The translations under genes were made by a program, and so were the position numbers. Shown here in pieces: positions 1 through 7,970 of a stretch of 64,000 nt of DNA. The first letter of the stretch is position 1, and each line of letters opens with the position of its first letter. Source of the stretch: Thermoguttaceae bacterium (GTDB lineage: Bacteria; Planctomycetota; Planctomycetia; Pirellulales; Thermoguttaceae); assembly GCA_017939795.1 (NCBI GenBank), contig JAGBAA010000143.1, positions 1-64,000 of the forward strand, in the 5' to 3' direction. A model generated the notes under the pieces. That model made no database searches, was not told where the DNA came from, and saw only the letters and a program-made list of their open reading frames with translations.

Positions 1-1557
1 GGATTGGGTTTGGGCTTGGGCGGCTTGGGCGGAATGGGCGGCTTGGGCGGGGGCTTGGGCGGATTTATGAACTCCGGTGAAGCCCTCAAACGCGCAGCGG
101 CCATCAACAAAGCGACCGGCGGTGCATTCTTCAACGCAAAAGAAGAAGTTCGTCCCGCGAAAAAAGCCGGATCCTCCAAAAAGTCCGTGAAGAAAGCGTC
201 CCCCGAAAAATGGAACCGCTACTTCAAAAAAATGACTGAAGTCGAAGACCAGGCCAAGATCGAAGAAAGCCGGGCGATGGTCCGTGAAGTCGTGCGTCTC
301 CTCAAAAAAGAGAAACGTTACGGCGAGATCATCACGGTGCTCCAGGCCGCGATCCTGAATAATCAGATCCAGCCCTGGATGTACGAAACGCTCGCCATTG
401 CTATGGTAATGGATGGCCGTTCGGAAGCGGAAGTGGAACGTGCGTATCTTTCCGCTCTGGAATTCTGCGAAGACCCCAACCAGATGCTCCTGATCGGTAC
501 CTTCATGCAGGATCTTGGATATGCGCAGCGTGCACTGAATATTTTCCAGCAGCTTGGATGTCTGTTCCCGAATGAACCGGCCCCGTTCGTTTTTGCGCTG
601 AATCTCGCCCGCCGTCCGGATGTAGACGACGTGGAAATGGTCAAGTGGGCTTCCCTTGGTCTGCTGAAACTGGAAGTCCCTGCAGAACGCAAACCGGATT
701 GGGAAAACGCTCTTCTGTGTGCGAAAGCCGTCAAAGTGCGTCTCGAGGCCGAAGGTAAAACCGAGGAAGCCAGTGAGTTCGCCATGGCGATGGAAAAAGC
801 CCTCCAGCGTGACTGTGTCGTGAAGGTTTCCTGGACAGGTAATGCCGACGTCGATCTGTTCGTCGAAGAACCGAACGGCTCGCTCTGCTCGATGCGCAAT
901 CAGCGCAGTGCCGGCGGCGGTTTCATCGCTGCCGACGGTTTCACGAAAGCCGAAGGCCGTGATGCTTCCAGCAAAGCGGAAGAATCCTACATCTGCTCGG
1001 AAGGTTTCCCCGGAACGTACCGTGTTTTCGCGAAGCGCATCTGGGGCGAGGTGACTGGAAACAAAGTCATTGTGGAAGGCACGATCCACTACGGAACCGG
1101 CGAAGCGAAGACCATCAAGATGGCTGTCCCGCTTGAAAATGATGCATGCTGCGTGGAATTCGCGCTTGACGAAGGACGCCGCACGGAATCCCTCGAAGAG
1201 GCCGAGATCCAGAACGCGGTCGCGGAAGCCCGTGATGCTGTCGTCGCGCAAAAACTCTTCCAGAATATCGACCAGCACGCTATGGCGAGCTACAGTTCTT
1301 CAGATTCCTCTAATCCGTGGGGATTCCTCCAGAACGATGCCGTCGGCTACATGCCGGTCATCTGGACCCTGAAACCGGGCGCTACCTACGGCGCGACGGG
1401 TGTCGTGTCGGCCGACCGCCGTTACGTCCGCATCTCGGTCGCTCCGTCCTTCTCCAGCATCGGAAAGGTCACCGTTTTCAACTACGTGTCGGGTGAAGGA
1501 AATGCCTACGATCATGGAAGCGGCATGAATAACTCGGGTAACGGCGGAATGAACTAG
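1..1557 (+). CDS. Secreted TPR protein with DUF2135-like domain (5' partial)
   Basis: The reading frame is open from base 1, so the true start lies upstream; TTG codons inside the Gly-Leu repeat should not be taken as the start. The visible 518 residues begin with a Gly/Leu-rich stretch (about 1-22), then a Lys-rich linker and an alpha-helical TPR-like region (about 90-260). A beta domain follows (about 270-390) with 'WTGNADVDLFVEEPNG' and a 'GTYRVF' strand, resembling the DUF2135/YfaP fold. The last 60 residues carry 'VVSADRRYVRI', a signature I associate with large secreted planctomycete proteins. Function is unknown; a cell-surface or secretion-apparatus role is inference. It ends in a strong terminator and is followed by an unrelated gene. 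Confidence 0.75.
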   Translation, partial: GLGLGLGGLGGMGGLGGGLGGFMNSGEALKRAAAINKATGGAFFNAKEEVRPAKKAGSSKKSVKKASPEKWNRYFKKMTEVEDQAKIEESRAMVREVVRLLKKEKRYGEIITVLQAAILNNQIQPWMYETLAIAMVMDGRSEAEVERAYLSALEFCEDPNQMLLIGTFMQDLGYAQRALNIFQQLGCLFPNEPAPFVFALNLARRPDVDDVEMVKWASLGLLKLEVPAERKPDWENALLCAKAVKVRLEAEGKTEEASEFAMAMEKALQRDCVVKVSWTGNADVDLFVEEPNGSLCSMRNQRSAGGGFIAADGFTKAEGRDASSKAEESYICSEGFPGTYRVFAKRIWGEVTGNKVIVEGTIHYGTGEAKTIKMAVPLENDACCVEFALDEGRRTESLEEAEIQNAVAEARDAVVAQKLFQNIDQHAMASYSSSDSSNPWGFLQNDAVGYMPVIWTLKPGATYGATGVVSADRRYVRISVAPSFSSIGKVTVFNYVSGEGNAYDHGSGMNNSGNGGMN

Positions 1558-1577
1558 TTCTTCCGCAACATAAAATG

Positions 1578-1612
1578 GAGAGATAGACTTTCAGTCTGTC
1601 TCTCTTTTTTTC
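1578..1612 (+). terminator. Rho-independent terminator after the TPR/DUF2135-like gene
   Basis: A 12-bp stem (5' arm 1578-1589, 3' arm 1593-1604, one G-U pair) with a 3-nt loop is followed by eight T residues. It lies 21 bp after the stop codon. Confidence 0.85.
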
Positions 1613-1652
1613 GTTTGGGAGGAATAGTTTTGGCAAAAAGAGGAGGAAAACG

Positions 1653-2132
1653 GTGAAGATCGGAGTTTTGAGCGACACTCACGGCAATCTGGAAAATACG
1701 AAACGGGCGATGGATCTTTTTCGGCTTCACGGCGTTTCGGAACTCATCCATTGCGGCGACGTCGGAAGCGCGGAGGTCGTGAACATTCTGGCATCCATTC
1801 CCTGCCATTTCGTCTTAGGAAACACGGACCCTGCCGGTACGATCCGTCAGGCCGTCCTGACTGCCGGTCAGACCTGCTGGGAGTACCTCGGCACGATCGA
1901 GCGTGAGGGGAAAAAGATCGCGTTCCTGCACGGACACGACTGGCGCACATTTGGAGAACTCCTTGCATCGGGGCGTTTCGATCTGATCTGCACCGGACAC
2001 ACGCACGAATTCCACTGGATGATCCAGGGAGAAACGCGGCTTCTGAATCCGGGTGCACTGCATCGGACCGCGGCTCCGTCTGTTGCGATCCTGAAACTTC
2101 CGGAACTCCAGATCGAGCTGGAACGCGTTTGA
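1653..2132 (+). CDS. YfcE/MJ0936-family metallophosphoesterase
   Basis: 159 residues, the usual length for the small YfcE/MJ0936 calcineurin-like phosphodiesterases, which hydrolyse phosphodiester bonds with two metal ions. All family blocks are visible: SDTHGN (D8, H10), CGDVGS (D36), GNTD (59-61), a HGHDW block, GHTH and a C-terminal NPG. The start is GTG at 1653, chosen because an AGGAGG ribosome binding site sits 7 bp upstream. It is probably cytosolic. The physiological substrate is not predictable from sequence. It stands between a terminator and the infC promoter region and may be a single-gene unit. Confidence 0.9.
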   Translation: MKIGVLSDTHGNLENTKRAMDLFRLHGVSELIHCGDVGSAEVVNILASIPCHFVLGNTDPAGTIRQAVLTAGQTCWEYLGTIEREGKKIAFLHGHDWRTFGELLASGRFDLICTGHTHEFHWMIQGETRLLNPGALHRTAAPSVAILKLPELQIELERV

Positions 2133-2272
2133 GCTGGACCAGAAAAGGTGCGGCTTCCCCGAAAATTCGGCATTCGGCGAAAAGTTCTGTCCAGAATGGG
2201 TGGGAAATCGGAATTTTGGGAAAATATTTTGAAAATTTTCCGTTTTTTTGGGGAATTTTGCTTCCCAGGGGC

Positions 2273-2303
2273 TTGACGAAAAGACGAAAACAGGAAATAC
2301 TAT
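2273..2303 (+). promoter_or_regulatory. Candidate promoter for infC
   Basis: TTGACG at 2273-2278 and TACTAT at 2298-2303, spacer 19 bp, about 65 bp before the infC start. The long spacer makes this weaker than other promoters in the window. Confidence 0.4.
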
Positions 2304-2369
2304 GGACATGGTATTTTTTGTGGGGCAAAGATGCTCCCGAATGCAAACACGACAGGAGAAATTTAACGA

Positions 2370-2897
2370 ATGAATTTACGGAAAAATCCCGCGGACAACA
2401 AAAATCAGCAGCGCATCAATGAGCAGATCCGTGCACGTGAGGTGCGTGTCATCAATGAAGCGGGGGAACAGCTGGGAATCATGAACATTCGCAAGGCGCT
2501 TGAGATCGCGCAGGAAGCCGGACTGGATCTGGTCGAAGTCGCGCAGAACGAGAAAGCGCCGGTCTGCCGCATCATGGATTACGGCAAATACAAATACCAG
2601 ATGGCGAAGAAGCAGAGCAAATCCACTCCGCACGTCGTCAAGGTCAAGGAGATCCGTCTCCGTCCGGGGACCGGCGACAATGACGTCATGGTGAAGGTGA
2701 ATGCTGCGAAGGGATTCCTGGAAAAGAAAGACAAAGTGCTCGTTTCGATTCTTTTCCGCGGTCGTGAAATGGCCCATATTCAGGAAGGCGAGCGCATGAT
2801 GAAGCAGGTGATCGATCTGCTTGCACCGTTCGGAAAAACTGACGGGAAACCGACCAAGCAGGGAAAACGTATTTCCTGCATGATCGCGCCCAACTGA
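2370..2897 (+). CDS. infC: Translation initiation factor IF-3
   Basis: 175 residues, full length for IF-3. The N-terminal domain contains 'RINEQIRAREVRVINEAGEQLGI' in two blocks, followed by the MDYGKYKYQ linker helix and the C-terminal domain with 'VKEIRLRPGTGDND' and 'FRGREMAH'. IF-3 binds the 30S subunit, prevents premature 50S joining and checks start-codon pairing. The start is an ordinary ATG (2370) with an AGGAG site 11 bp upstream, not the rare AUU used for autoregulation in Escherichia coli. The usual downstream partners rpmI and rplT are absent; a strong terminator follows instead. Confidence 0.97.
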   Translation: MNLRKNPADNKNQQRINEQIRAREVRVINEAGEQLGIMNIRKALEIAQEAGLDLVEVAQNEKAPVCRIMDYGKYKYQMAKKQSKSTPHVVKVKEIRLRPGTGDNDVMVKVNAAKGFLEKKDKVLVSILFRGREMAHIQEGERMMKQVIDLLAPFGKTDGKPTKQGKRISCMIAPN

Positions 2898-2950
2898 GCC
2901 GGGCCGACTGCGGTCTGAGACCTGAAGCATGACCGACGGGTCTGTCGTGA

Positions 2951-2983
2951 GTTCAGTGCCGTGTCGTGGGCACTGAACCTTTT
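2951..2983 (+). terminator. Terminator after infC
   Basis: Perfect 10-bp stem (2951-2960 with 2969-2978), 8-nt loop, followed by CTTTT. It separates infC from the glycosyltransferase. Confidence 0.7.
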
Positions 2984-3026
2984 GGTATTTCTTGAGTATT
3001 CGGATTTGTGCAGTCCAGGATGATGC

Positions 3027-4058
3027 GTGAAAATGTGCGATTCTGAAAAAATCGTTTCTTCGGAACTGGGAGTTTCTGTAGCGGTCTGTACTTTCAACAG
3101 TGCACGTTTTTTGCCGATGGAGCTGGAAACGATCGCCGGACAGACGGTCCTTCCGGATGAGGTGGTCGTGTGCGATGACGGCTCGACGGACAAGACGCTG
3201 GAGATCCTTGAGAGCTGGAAGCGTTCTGTGCCGTTTGAGGTAAGGATCGTTCGCAACACGGAGAATCTTGGGTACACGAAAAACTTTGAGCGGGCAGTTT
3301 CCATGTGCAGTCGGGAGGTGATCCTTCTGGCAGACCACGACGATCTTTGGATGCCGAACCGGGTCGAAATGGTCCGGAACCAGTTTGCGATGGAGCCGGA
3401 GTTGGGGTTGATCTCATCGGATGCTGAGCTGATCGACGCGGAAGGACGGGTACAGGGAATGCGTTTGCGAGAGTTCGTCGAGCGGATGCATCTTCACGAT
3501 TTTTGGCGTTTTTTCTTTCCGGACGACGTGAAGATGGAGCTTTGGACGGGCTGTACGATGGCGGTCCGTCGGTCTTTTCTTCCCAGGATCCTGCCGATCC
3601 CGGAGGGAATTGCGTGCCATGACGTCTGGTTTTACCTGACGCTTGCGCTGATCTCGGAGATCCGGTTCATTCCGGAGCCGCTGATCTCGTACCGTCTGCA
3701 CGGGCAGAATCATTCGACGGCTCCGACGGTCGAATATCTGCGGCGCAATCCATCGCGGTGGCGGTACTTTAACGCATTTTTGGAGACGCTCGACACGCAG
3801 CATCCAACGCTCATCGATTCACTTGAGGAGTTTGCCGAAAGGGAACTTCACGCTCCCGCGGCGAAAGGAGCTGGATATATAGGGCGTCTGGAGCGCTTTT
3901 TGTGTTCCCTGAGACGCCATAAACGCCATTTTGAAGCCCGCAGAGCATCGGTTTCGCATCCGGGACTCCTTTTGCGTGAACTCTTCAACGGCGGCTACCT
4001 GCGCCATCCTGAACCGATCCTGAGCCTCCTTTTTGACCTCCGAAACTCACTCCGCTGA
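3027..4058 (+). CDS. Glycosyltransferase family 2
   Basis: 343 residues. The GT-A fold N-terminus reads 'SVAVCTFNSARFLP' (17-30), with a CDDGS nucleotide-binding block (49-53) and an ADHDDLW block (102-108) that supplies the DxD metal-binding motif. A later 'SYRLHGQNHS' matches the GT2 acceptor-side histidine motif. It transfers a sugar from a nucleotide-sugar donor, probably at the cytoplasmic face during surface glycan assembly. The start is GTG at 3027 with an AGGATG ribosome binding site; an in-frame ATG lies two codons later. Donor and acceptor cannot be read from sequence. No partner glycan genes adjoin it. Confidence 0.9.
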   Translation: MKMCDSEKIVSSELGVSVAVCTFNSARFLPMELETIAGQTVLPDEVVVCDDGSTDKTLEILESWKRSVPFEVRIVRNTENLGYTKNFERAVSMCSREVILLADHDDLWMPNRVEMVRNQFAMEPELGLISSDAELIDAEGRVQGMRLREFVERMHLHDFWRFFFPDDVKMELWTGCTMAVRRSFLPRILPIPEGIACHDVWFYLTLALISEIRFIPEPLISYRLHGQNHSTAPTVEYLRRNPSRWRYFNAFLETLDTQHPTLIDSLEEFAERELHAPAAKGAGYIGRLERFLCSLRRHKRHFEARRASVSHPGLLLRELFNGGYLRHPEPILSLLFDLRNSLR

Positions 4059-4101
4059 TTGGCCGACCAGTCTCTTTGGTCACGGGTACGGACACAAAAA
4101 A

Positions 4102-4192
4102 CTCTTTCGCGTCCTCTGCAAAACTTTTACGTCTTTGCGCGAAAAGAAATTTACGTGAATTCCAAAACCGGCGCGGAGTCCGTAAAAAACGC
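4102..4192 (+). repeat. Dispersed 'CTTTGCG' intergenic repeat, copy 1
   Basis: Contains a CTCTTTCGCGTCCTCTGC block, then 'GTCTTTGCGCGAAAAG' and 'GAATTCCAAAACCGGCG'. It shares the last two blocks with the copy at 13303-13381. Intergenic; no ORF. Confidence 0.6.
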
Positions 4193-4269
4193 AGATCTTT
4201 TGGAGTACAGGATACGGTGTGCTTGCGCACATTCGCCGCGTCCGCGTCCGTCGAAACAGACCGTCAGGC

Positions 4270-4375
4270 CATTCGCCGAGAGGGAATGAGGGGACTTTTG
4301 AATGGGCACTTTTTTTGAAACCCGCATCGACTCTTTGAAAAGAACGGATGCGCACTCTAAAAACAGCGCATCCGG
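4270..4375 (+). repeat. Dispersed intergenic repeat ('CATTCGCCGAGAG' family), copy 1
   Basis: Starts with a small palindrome, CATTC-N9-GAATG (4270-4288), and continues to 'GCGCACTCTAAAAAC'. Related copies occur at 17248-17310 and 17452-17505. It fills the space between the convergent GT2 and DUF4405 genes. Confidence 0.5.
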
Positions 4376-4424
4376 CGATCCGCAGTTCTGCGTCCTGGCG
4401 AGGATACGCAGGCAGGAAGATCCG

Positions 4425-4919
4425 CTATGCCGTTTTTTTGCCGAAACCGAAGAGATACTGCGTCGTTTTGACGCACCATTTCAAGTGCATCAGGAGGTGA
4501 AGGATCAAAAACGGGCCAAGTACCACGACGGACGGCCAGATGTGGAGCCACTTCCATTGACGCCGCGTCAGACCGAGGAATGTTTTGCCGCTTCCCTGCC
4601 CGCCGTGTCCGCCATGAGCGTTCTGCTGCGGAACGCCGGAATTTCTGTGTACGTGCGCGGTTTCGGTGCCGGATGCCCGTCCGGAGCGTTCCGCCTTTTC
4701 AGGCGCGGCGTTTGGTGTATTGGTTACGTTGGGGATATTGGCAGCATTTGGCGTAATTGCCGGAGCGGAGGCTGCGGGCGTCGGCGTCGGCATGGCGCCT
4801 CCCATGTGTGCGGATTTGTTTTTCGGCCAGACCCAGATGACGATGCCGCTGACGAAGCAGACGAGCATCAGGATGAAGATCAGAAGGTCGATCCAGTAAT
4901 TCGCGGTGTTTCGGGTCAT
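4425..4919 (-). CDS. DUF4405-like integral membrane protein
   Basis: 164 residues. The first helix 'NYWIDLLIFILMLVCFVSG' (about 6-24) and the final helix region 'WLHIWPSVVVLGPFLILHLLMH' (shown in the residues around 123-145) fit the DUF4405 pattern, a small cytochrome-b561-like fold with paired histidines. Between them is an 85-residue Pro/Ala/Asn-rich, His-containing linker that is longer than usual. The ATG at 4919 has an AAGGAG site. It lies 17 bp after the stop of the upstream DUF1559 gene, so co-transcription is likely. A haem or electron-transfer role is family-level inference only. Confidence 0.7.
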   Translation of the reverse strand: MTRNTANYWIDLLIFILMLVCFVSGIVIWVWPKNKSAHMGGAMPTPTPAASAPAITPNAANIPNVTNTPNAAPEKAERSGRASGTETAHVHRNSGVPQQNAHGGHGGQGSGKTFLGLTRRQWKWLHIWPSVVVLGPFLILHLLMHLKWCVKTTQYLFGFGKKTA

Positions 4920-4936
4920 TTTTTTAAACTCCTTTC

Positions 4937-5929
4937 TTAGTTTGTGCTTTTCCCGTTGGGGTAAATGCCGTTTTTGAAAAACGATTCGTCGTAGGAATCC
5001 AGCTCCAGATCGTCTACGCGGACATCTTCGCCGCCGTCCCGGGTATTGAGAGCAAGGACGATATACGGCAGTGCGCGGACGGAGATCAGTCGGGCGGATC
5101 CGTCGAGGAAACCTGCGTAAGATCCGGCGGAATGGAACGAGTAGAACGCCTCGTTCGAGTAGTTCACGACGCGGTCGCGCTCACGGAGCCACGAGGGGAT
5201 CTGCGTCACGGGAGCCGCTGCCCAAAGACTGCGCGATGCGCCCGAAACGGTGAGGGAACCGTCTTTTTTCCCCTCTTTCCAGAGATTCGGCCGGCCGCTC
5301 TGCTCGTTCACGAGAATCGTCTGGCTGATGCCGTCTTCCGCGTCCGCCTGGAGCCGGGTCCCGACGCCCAGAACGTTTCCGTAGACTGCCGTTTTGCCGT
5401 ACTCGGAGACCGGCACTCCCCCTGCGTGAACGTAGTAGTCCGAGACGCTCCCGGAGACGCTCACCGCGTTCCCTTTCAGATCTTCCGTACACTCCGCGAT
5501 GCGTCGTCCGTCCGGGGTGCTGGGACAGTGGAACGAGGAATTGAACCGTTTCAGAAGATTCCGATTGTCGCCGGCGTGGAAATCGGATTCCAGATCCCAG
5601 TCTTTCAGGAAGTTTTCCGCGTCGAGATGCGGAAGCAGGTCGATCGTCCAACCGCTTTGGACCGGATTCACCGAGTAACTCGCCGGAAGCAGTCCGCCGT
5701 GCGACGTACTGTACTGCACGAACGCGAGCGCAAGCTGCTTCTGATTGTTGAGGCACTGCGCCTGCCGGGCGGCCTCCCGGGCAGTCTGGACCGCGGGGAG
5801 AAGGAGTCCGACCAGAACTCCGATGATGGAAATGACGGCGAGAAGCTCGATGAGTGTGAATCCGGATGCATTCTTTCCAAATGTCTGTTTCCCGGCAGTG
5901 CGGGAAGCCGAAGATGAGTTCGTCCGCAT
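4937..5929 (-). CDS. DUF1559 pseudopilin-like protein A
   Basis: 330 residues from the ATG at 5929, which has a GGAGG site 6 bp upstream; longer in-frame extensions lack one. After 25 polar residues comes the type IV prepilin signal '[19 protein letters not shown]' with cleavage expected after Gly. Next is the conserved '[21 protein letters not shown]' region of DUF1559, in which secreted planctomycete pseudopilins are abundant. The C-terminal part has a '[20 protein letters not shown]' block, the usual 'F.S.H.GG....F.DGSV' motif. Likely exported and assembled or anchored through a type II/IV pilus-like machine; cargo or role unknown. Lies downstream of a paralogue and upstream of DUF4405. 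Confidence 0.9.
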   Translation of the reverse strand: MRTNSSSASRTAGKQTFGKNASGFTLIELLAVISIIGVLVGLLLPAVQTAREAARQAQCLNNQKQLALAFVQYSTSHGGLLPASYSVNPVQSGWTIDLLPHLDAENFLKDWDLESDFHAGDNRNLLKRFNSSFHCPSTPDGRRIAECTEDLKGNAVSVSGSVSDYYVHAGGVPVSEYGKTAVYGNVLGVGTRLQADAEDGISQTILVNEQSGRPNLWKEGKKDGSLTVSGASRSLWAAAPVTQIPSWLRERDRVVNYSNEAFYSFHSAGSYAGFLDGSARLISVRALPYIVLALNTRDGGEDVRVDDLELDSYDESFFKNGIYPNGKSTN

Positions 5930-6053
5930 GGAGACCTCCTGATTTTCTGCATGAAGTTGGGAACGTGCCGTCCTTTTCCGGCGGAATGGAGCCGAAACAG
6001 GATTGGGGCAATTTCGGCACGCTCCGTGTTTTGAAGATGGACTCGTCAGGGCT

Positions 6054-6090
6054 CCCACCGGCACACGCAGTCCAGTAGTGTACCGGTGGG
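6054..6090. other. Intergenic hairpin between the DUF1559 genes (left)
   Basis: CCCACCGG (6054-6061) pairs with CCGGTGGG (6083-6090), and ACAC/GTGT extends the stem after one mismatch. No T-run follows on either strand, so it is not a standard terminator. Confidence 0.4.
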
Positions 6091-6124
6091 GTCGCACCAT
6101 GGAGAGAGTTCCCCTTTTTTCAAA

Positions 6125-6157
6125 CTGCCGGATCGGTTTAGATTTCCGGACCGGCAG
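6125..6157. other. Intergenic hairpin between the DUF1559 genes (right)
   Basis: CTGCCGG (6125-6131) pairs with CCGGCAG (6151-6157), with further inner pairs. It lies just after the stop of the upstream DUF1559 gene and could stabilise or terminate its mRNA. No U-tract on the minus strand. Confidence 0.4.
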
Positions 6158-6167
6158 ACATTTCAGC

Positions 6168-7253
6168 CTAGTTCGCGGGCGTTCCGTCCGGGTAGCGTCC
6201 ATTGACGACCGGCCACGCGTCCGACCAGGCGCGCATTTCAACGTCTTCCTGAGTCGCCGGTTTCCCGTCATTCTGCGCGGAAAGGTAGCCGTAGACCAGC
6301 GGAATGATGTTTTCGTTCACGAAACGGACGGATCCGTCGGCAAACTGCGCGTTCGCGCCTCCCGGATGGAAGGAGTACGGCGCAGATCCGGTGTTCGTGA
6401 CGTTGACCAGACGGCGTGCTTTCACGGCCCCCGCTCCCAGCGCCTCGACGATCCCGACGCCTTCCGTCCACTTCGGCTGGAACCAGGAACCGTCCGTGTT
6501 TCGCAGGTACGTCCAGTAATTTCCGCTTCCTCCAGCGGGCCGCGAGTTATTTCCGGTCCAGCAGTTCGGCGAGTACTCCGACTGAGTGCCGTCGCCGACG
6601 GAGCCGGTCTTCACATTATCCCAGTACGTGTCCGGCATTCCGGCGTGTTCGTGGAAGATGATGGTGTTGGTCAGACCGTCCGTGATGGAGTCGATCCGCA
6701 CGATCCCGGAACCGCCCGTCTGTCCCTGACCCAGCGGCGGATCATACGACTGACCGTCTTCCGGATCGACCGCTTTATGGATCAGCGCGTAGTCCATCGC
6801 CTGCCCGGTGTATGACGCGCTTTTGTGTCCGTAGACCATGGAACGGTCACCGCGGGAAAGGGGAGTGCCGGGGCACTGCACCGCCGGCGGGATCGACATG
6901 CGGAACGCTTTGTTCGCATCGTCTGCCATCGCTTTCGTAGGATCCCACATTTTGTAGATATTGTTCGAGTCCATGAACGGAAGAAGCTGCACGAAAAGAC
7001 CACGCCCTTCCTTCCGGTCCGAAGAGTTTGTTTTGTTTTGCGGGAAACCCCCGTACGCCTGCTCGTAGTTCGCCAGCGCAAGACCGATCTGCTTCAGATT
7101 GTTGGCGCACTGAGCCTTTCGGGCTGCACCGCGTGCCGAGTTGATGGCGGGGAGAAGCATCGCCATGAGGATGCCGATGATCAGAACGACGACAAGAAGC
7201 TCAATGAGCGTGAAACCTTCACGGTTTCGATTCCAAAAACTTACTTTCAACAT
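6168..7253 (-). CDS. DUF1559 pseudopilin-like protein B
   Basis: 361 residues. The N-terminus is '[19 protein letters not shown]' immediately followed by '[22 protein letters not shown]', a textbook DUF1559 prepilin start. The C-terminal block reads '[20 protein letters not shown]'. I place the start at the ATG at 7253 because a GGAAAGG site lies 8 bp upstream; a TTG two codons earlier is too close to it. Exported via type II/IV prepilin processing; specific role unknown. It is the first gene of a block with DUF1559 A and DUF4405, preceded by a leader of about 380 nt. Confidence 0.92.
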   Translation of the reverse strand: MLKVSFWNRNREGFTLIELLVVVLIIGILMAMLLPAINSARGAARKAQCANNLKQIGLALANYEQAYGGFPQNKTNSSDRKEGRGLFVQLLPFMDSNNIYKMWDPTKAMADDANKAFRMSIPPAVQCPGTPLSRGDRSMVYGHKSASYTGQAMDYALIHKAVDPEDGQSYDPPLGQGQTGGSGIVRIDSITDGLTNTIIFHEHAGMPDTYWDNVKTGSVGDGTQSEYSPNCWTGNNSRPAGGSGNYWTYLRNTDGSWFQPKWTEGVGIVEALGAGAVKARRLVNVTNTGSAPYSFHPGGANAQFADGSVRFVNENIIPLVYGYLSAQNDGKPATQEDVEMRAWSDAWPVVNGRYPDGTPAN

Positions 7254-7638
7254 AACCAAAACCTTTCCGGGATTTTCCCAGTTAAACTTTTCCGCGGAAT
7301 GTGCTCCGCAGTTTTTAAAAGGTCTGGTTTCGTCTCAAAAAAACGGTGATTTTCCAATCATCCGAACTGGGGGAGAGAACGCGGCAGCCGACGGTCCCGT
7401 ATCTGTGAGGGAAACCGGATCGATCTTCAGGATCGATTTTAGCGGTGCTGCGTGTTCAGCCGAGGCTGATTCATCGTCTCTGGGGGAGAGACGCGACGAT
7501 GGGATCTGCTTGCGCGATTGGATGAAATCCTTTCTGCTTTGAGAAAAAACCATCCAGATCTCCGCCGACACATCCGCTCGCAGTATCATGCCTGACGGAA
7601 CGTGAATGCCGACGGAAGATTTCCATTGATGTTTGCGT
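7254..7638 (-). promoter_or_regulatory. Long structured 5' leader of the DUF1559 B gene
   Basis: About 380 nt lie between the predicted promoter (7639-7666) and the start codon. The leader holds two copies of a CTGGGGGAGAGA-(A)CGCG motif (plus-strand orientation, near 7367 and 7481), a perfect hairpin ATCGATC-TTCAG-GATCGAT (about 7420-7440) and GTCTCT/AGAGAC pairing in one motif copy. No known riboswitch consensus was recognised. No ORF with a convincing ribosome binding site. Confidence 0.4.
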
Positions 7639-7666
7639 ATTTTAGCACGAAATCGTGATGTGTCAA
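7639..7666 (-). promoter_or_regulatory. Promoter for the DUF1559/DUF4405 block
   Basis: On the minus strand TTGACA (7666-7661), 16-bp spacer, TAAAAT (7644-7639). It matches the promoter pattern seen before many other genes in this window. Confidence 0.7.
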
Positions 7667-7674
7667 GTGGGGGA

Positions 7675-7692
7675 TTTTAGGCTTGGCTAAAA
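7675..7692. promoter_or_regulatory. Palindromic operator-like site 1
   Basis: TTTTAGGCTTGGCTAAAA, an imperfect 18-bp palindrome placed 8 bp upstream of the -35 box. A near-identical site in opposite orientation lies at 7783-7800. Confidence 0.5.
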
Positions 7693-7782
7693 TGTGTGTG
7701 TGCGGATTTTTGGAGAAGCAAGCAAAATGTGGGGTTTTCCATTAAATCTTTCAGAAAAAAAATTGCTGAATATTTGGAAAAT

Positions 7783-7800
7783 TTTTAGTCAAGCCTAAAA
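7783..7800. promoter_or_regulatory. Palindromic operator-like site 2
   Basis: TTTTAGTCAAGCCTAAAA; its reverse complement differs from site 1 at a single base. Centre-to-centre distance is 108 bp, about ten helical turns, which would suit looping. Confidence 0.5.
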
Positions 7801-7831
7801 TCTATCCTTTTTGAACGCGTTTTCTCACATT

Positions 7832-7960
7832 CATCCTCTCCTTTAGGGTAGGGGACCTCCGCAGGTAGAGGATGGATTTTGCGCTTTTTTGACGGACTTG
7901 AGGTTTCCGAATAAATTACCCAGCCGACCCGTCAAACCTTCGGTCTGTTGCCCCGTTTTT
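7832..7960 (+). repeat. Intergenic repeat ('acccgtcaaaccttcggtctg' type), copy 1
   Basis: Contains a CATCCTCT/AGAGGATG stem (7832-7839, 7867-7874) and then a block with 'GACCCGTCAAACC' and 'TTCGGTCTG'. The same block occurs inverted at 17335-17440. Confidence 0.45.
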
Positions 7961-7970
7961 TTGGTGCGCG

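Noticed and set aside
2308-2373. 21-codon upstream ORF overlapping the infC start (ATGA)
   Set aside because: Its ATG lies at or before the expected transcription start and it has no ribosome binding site.
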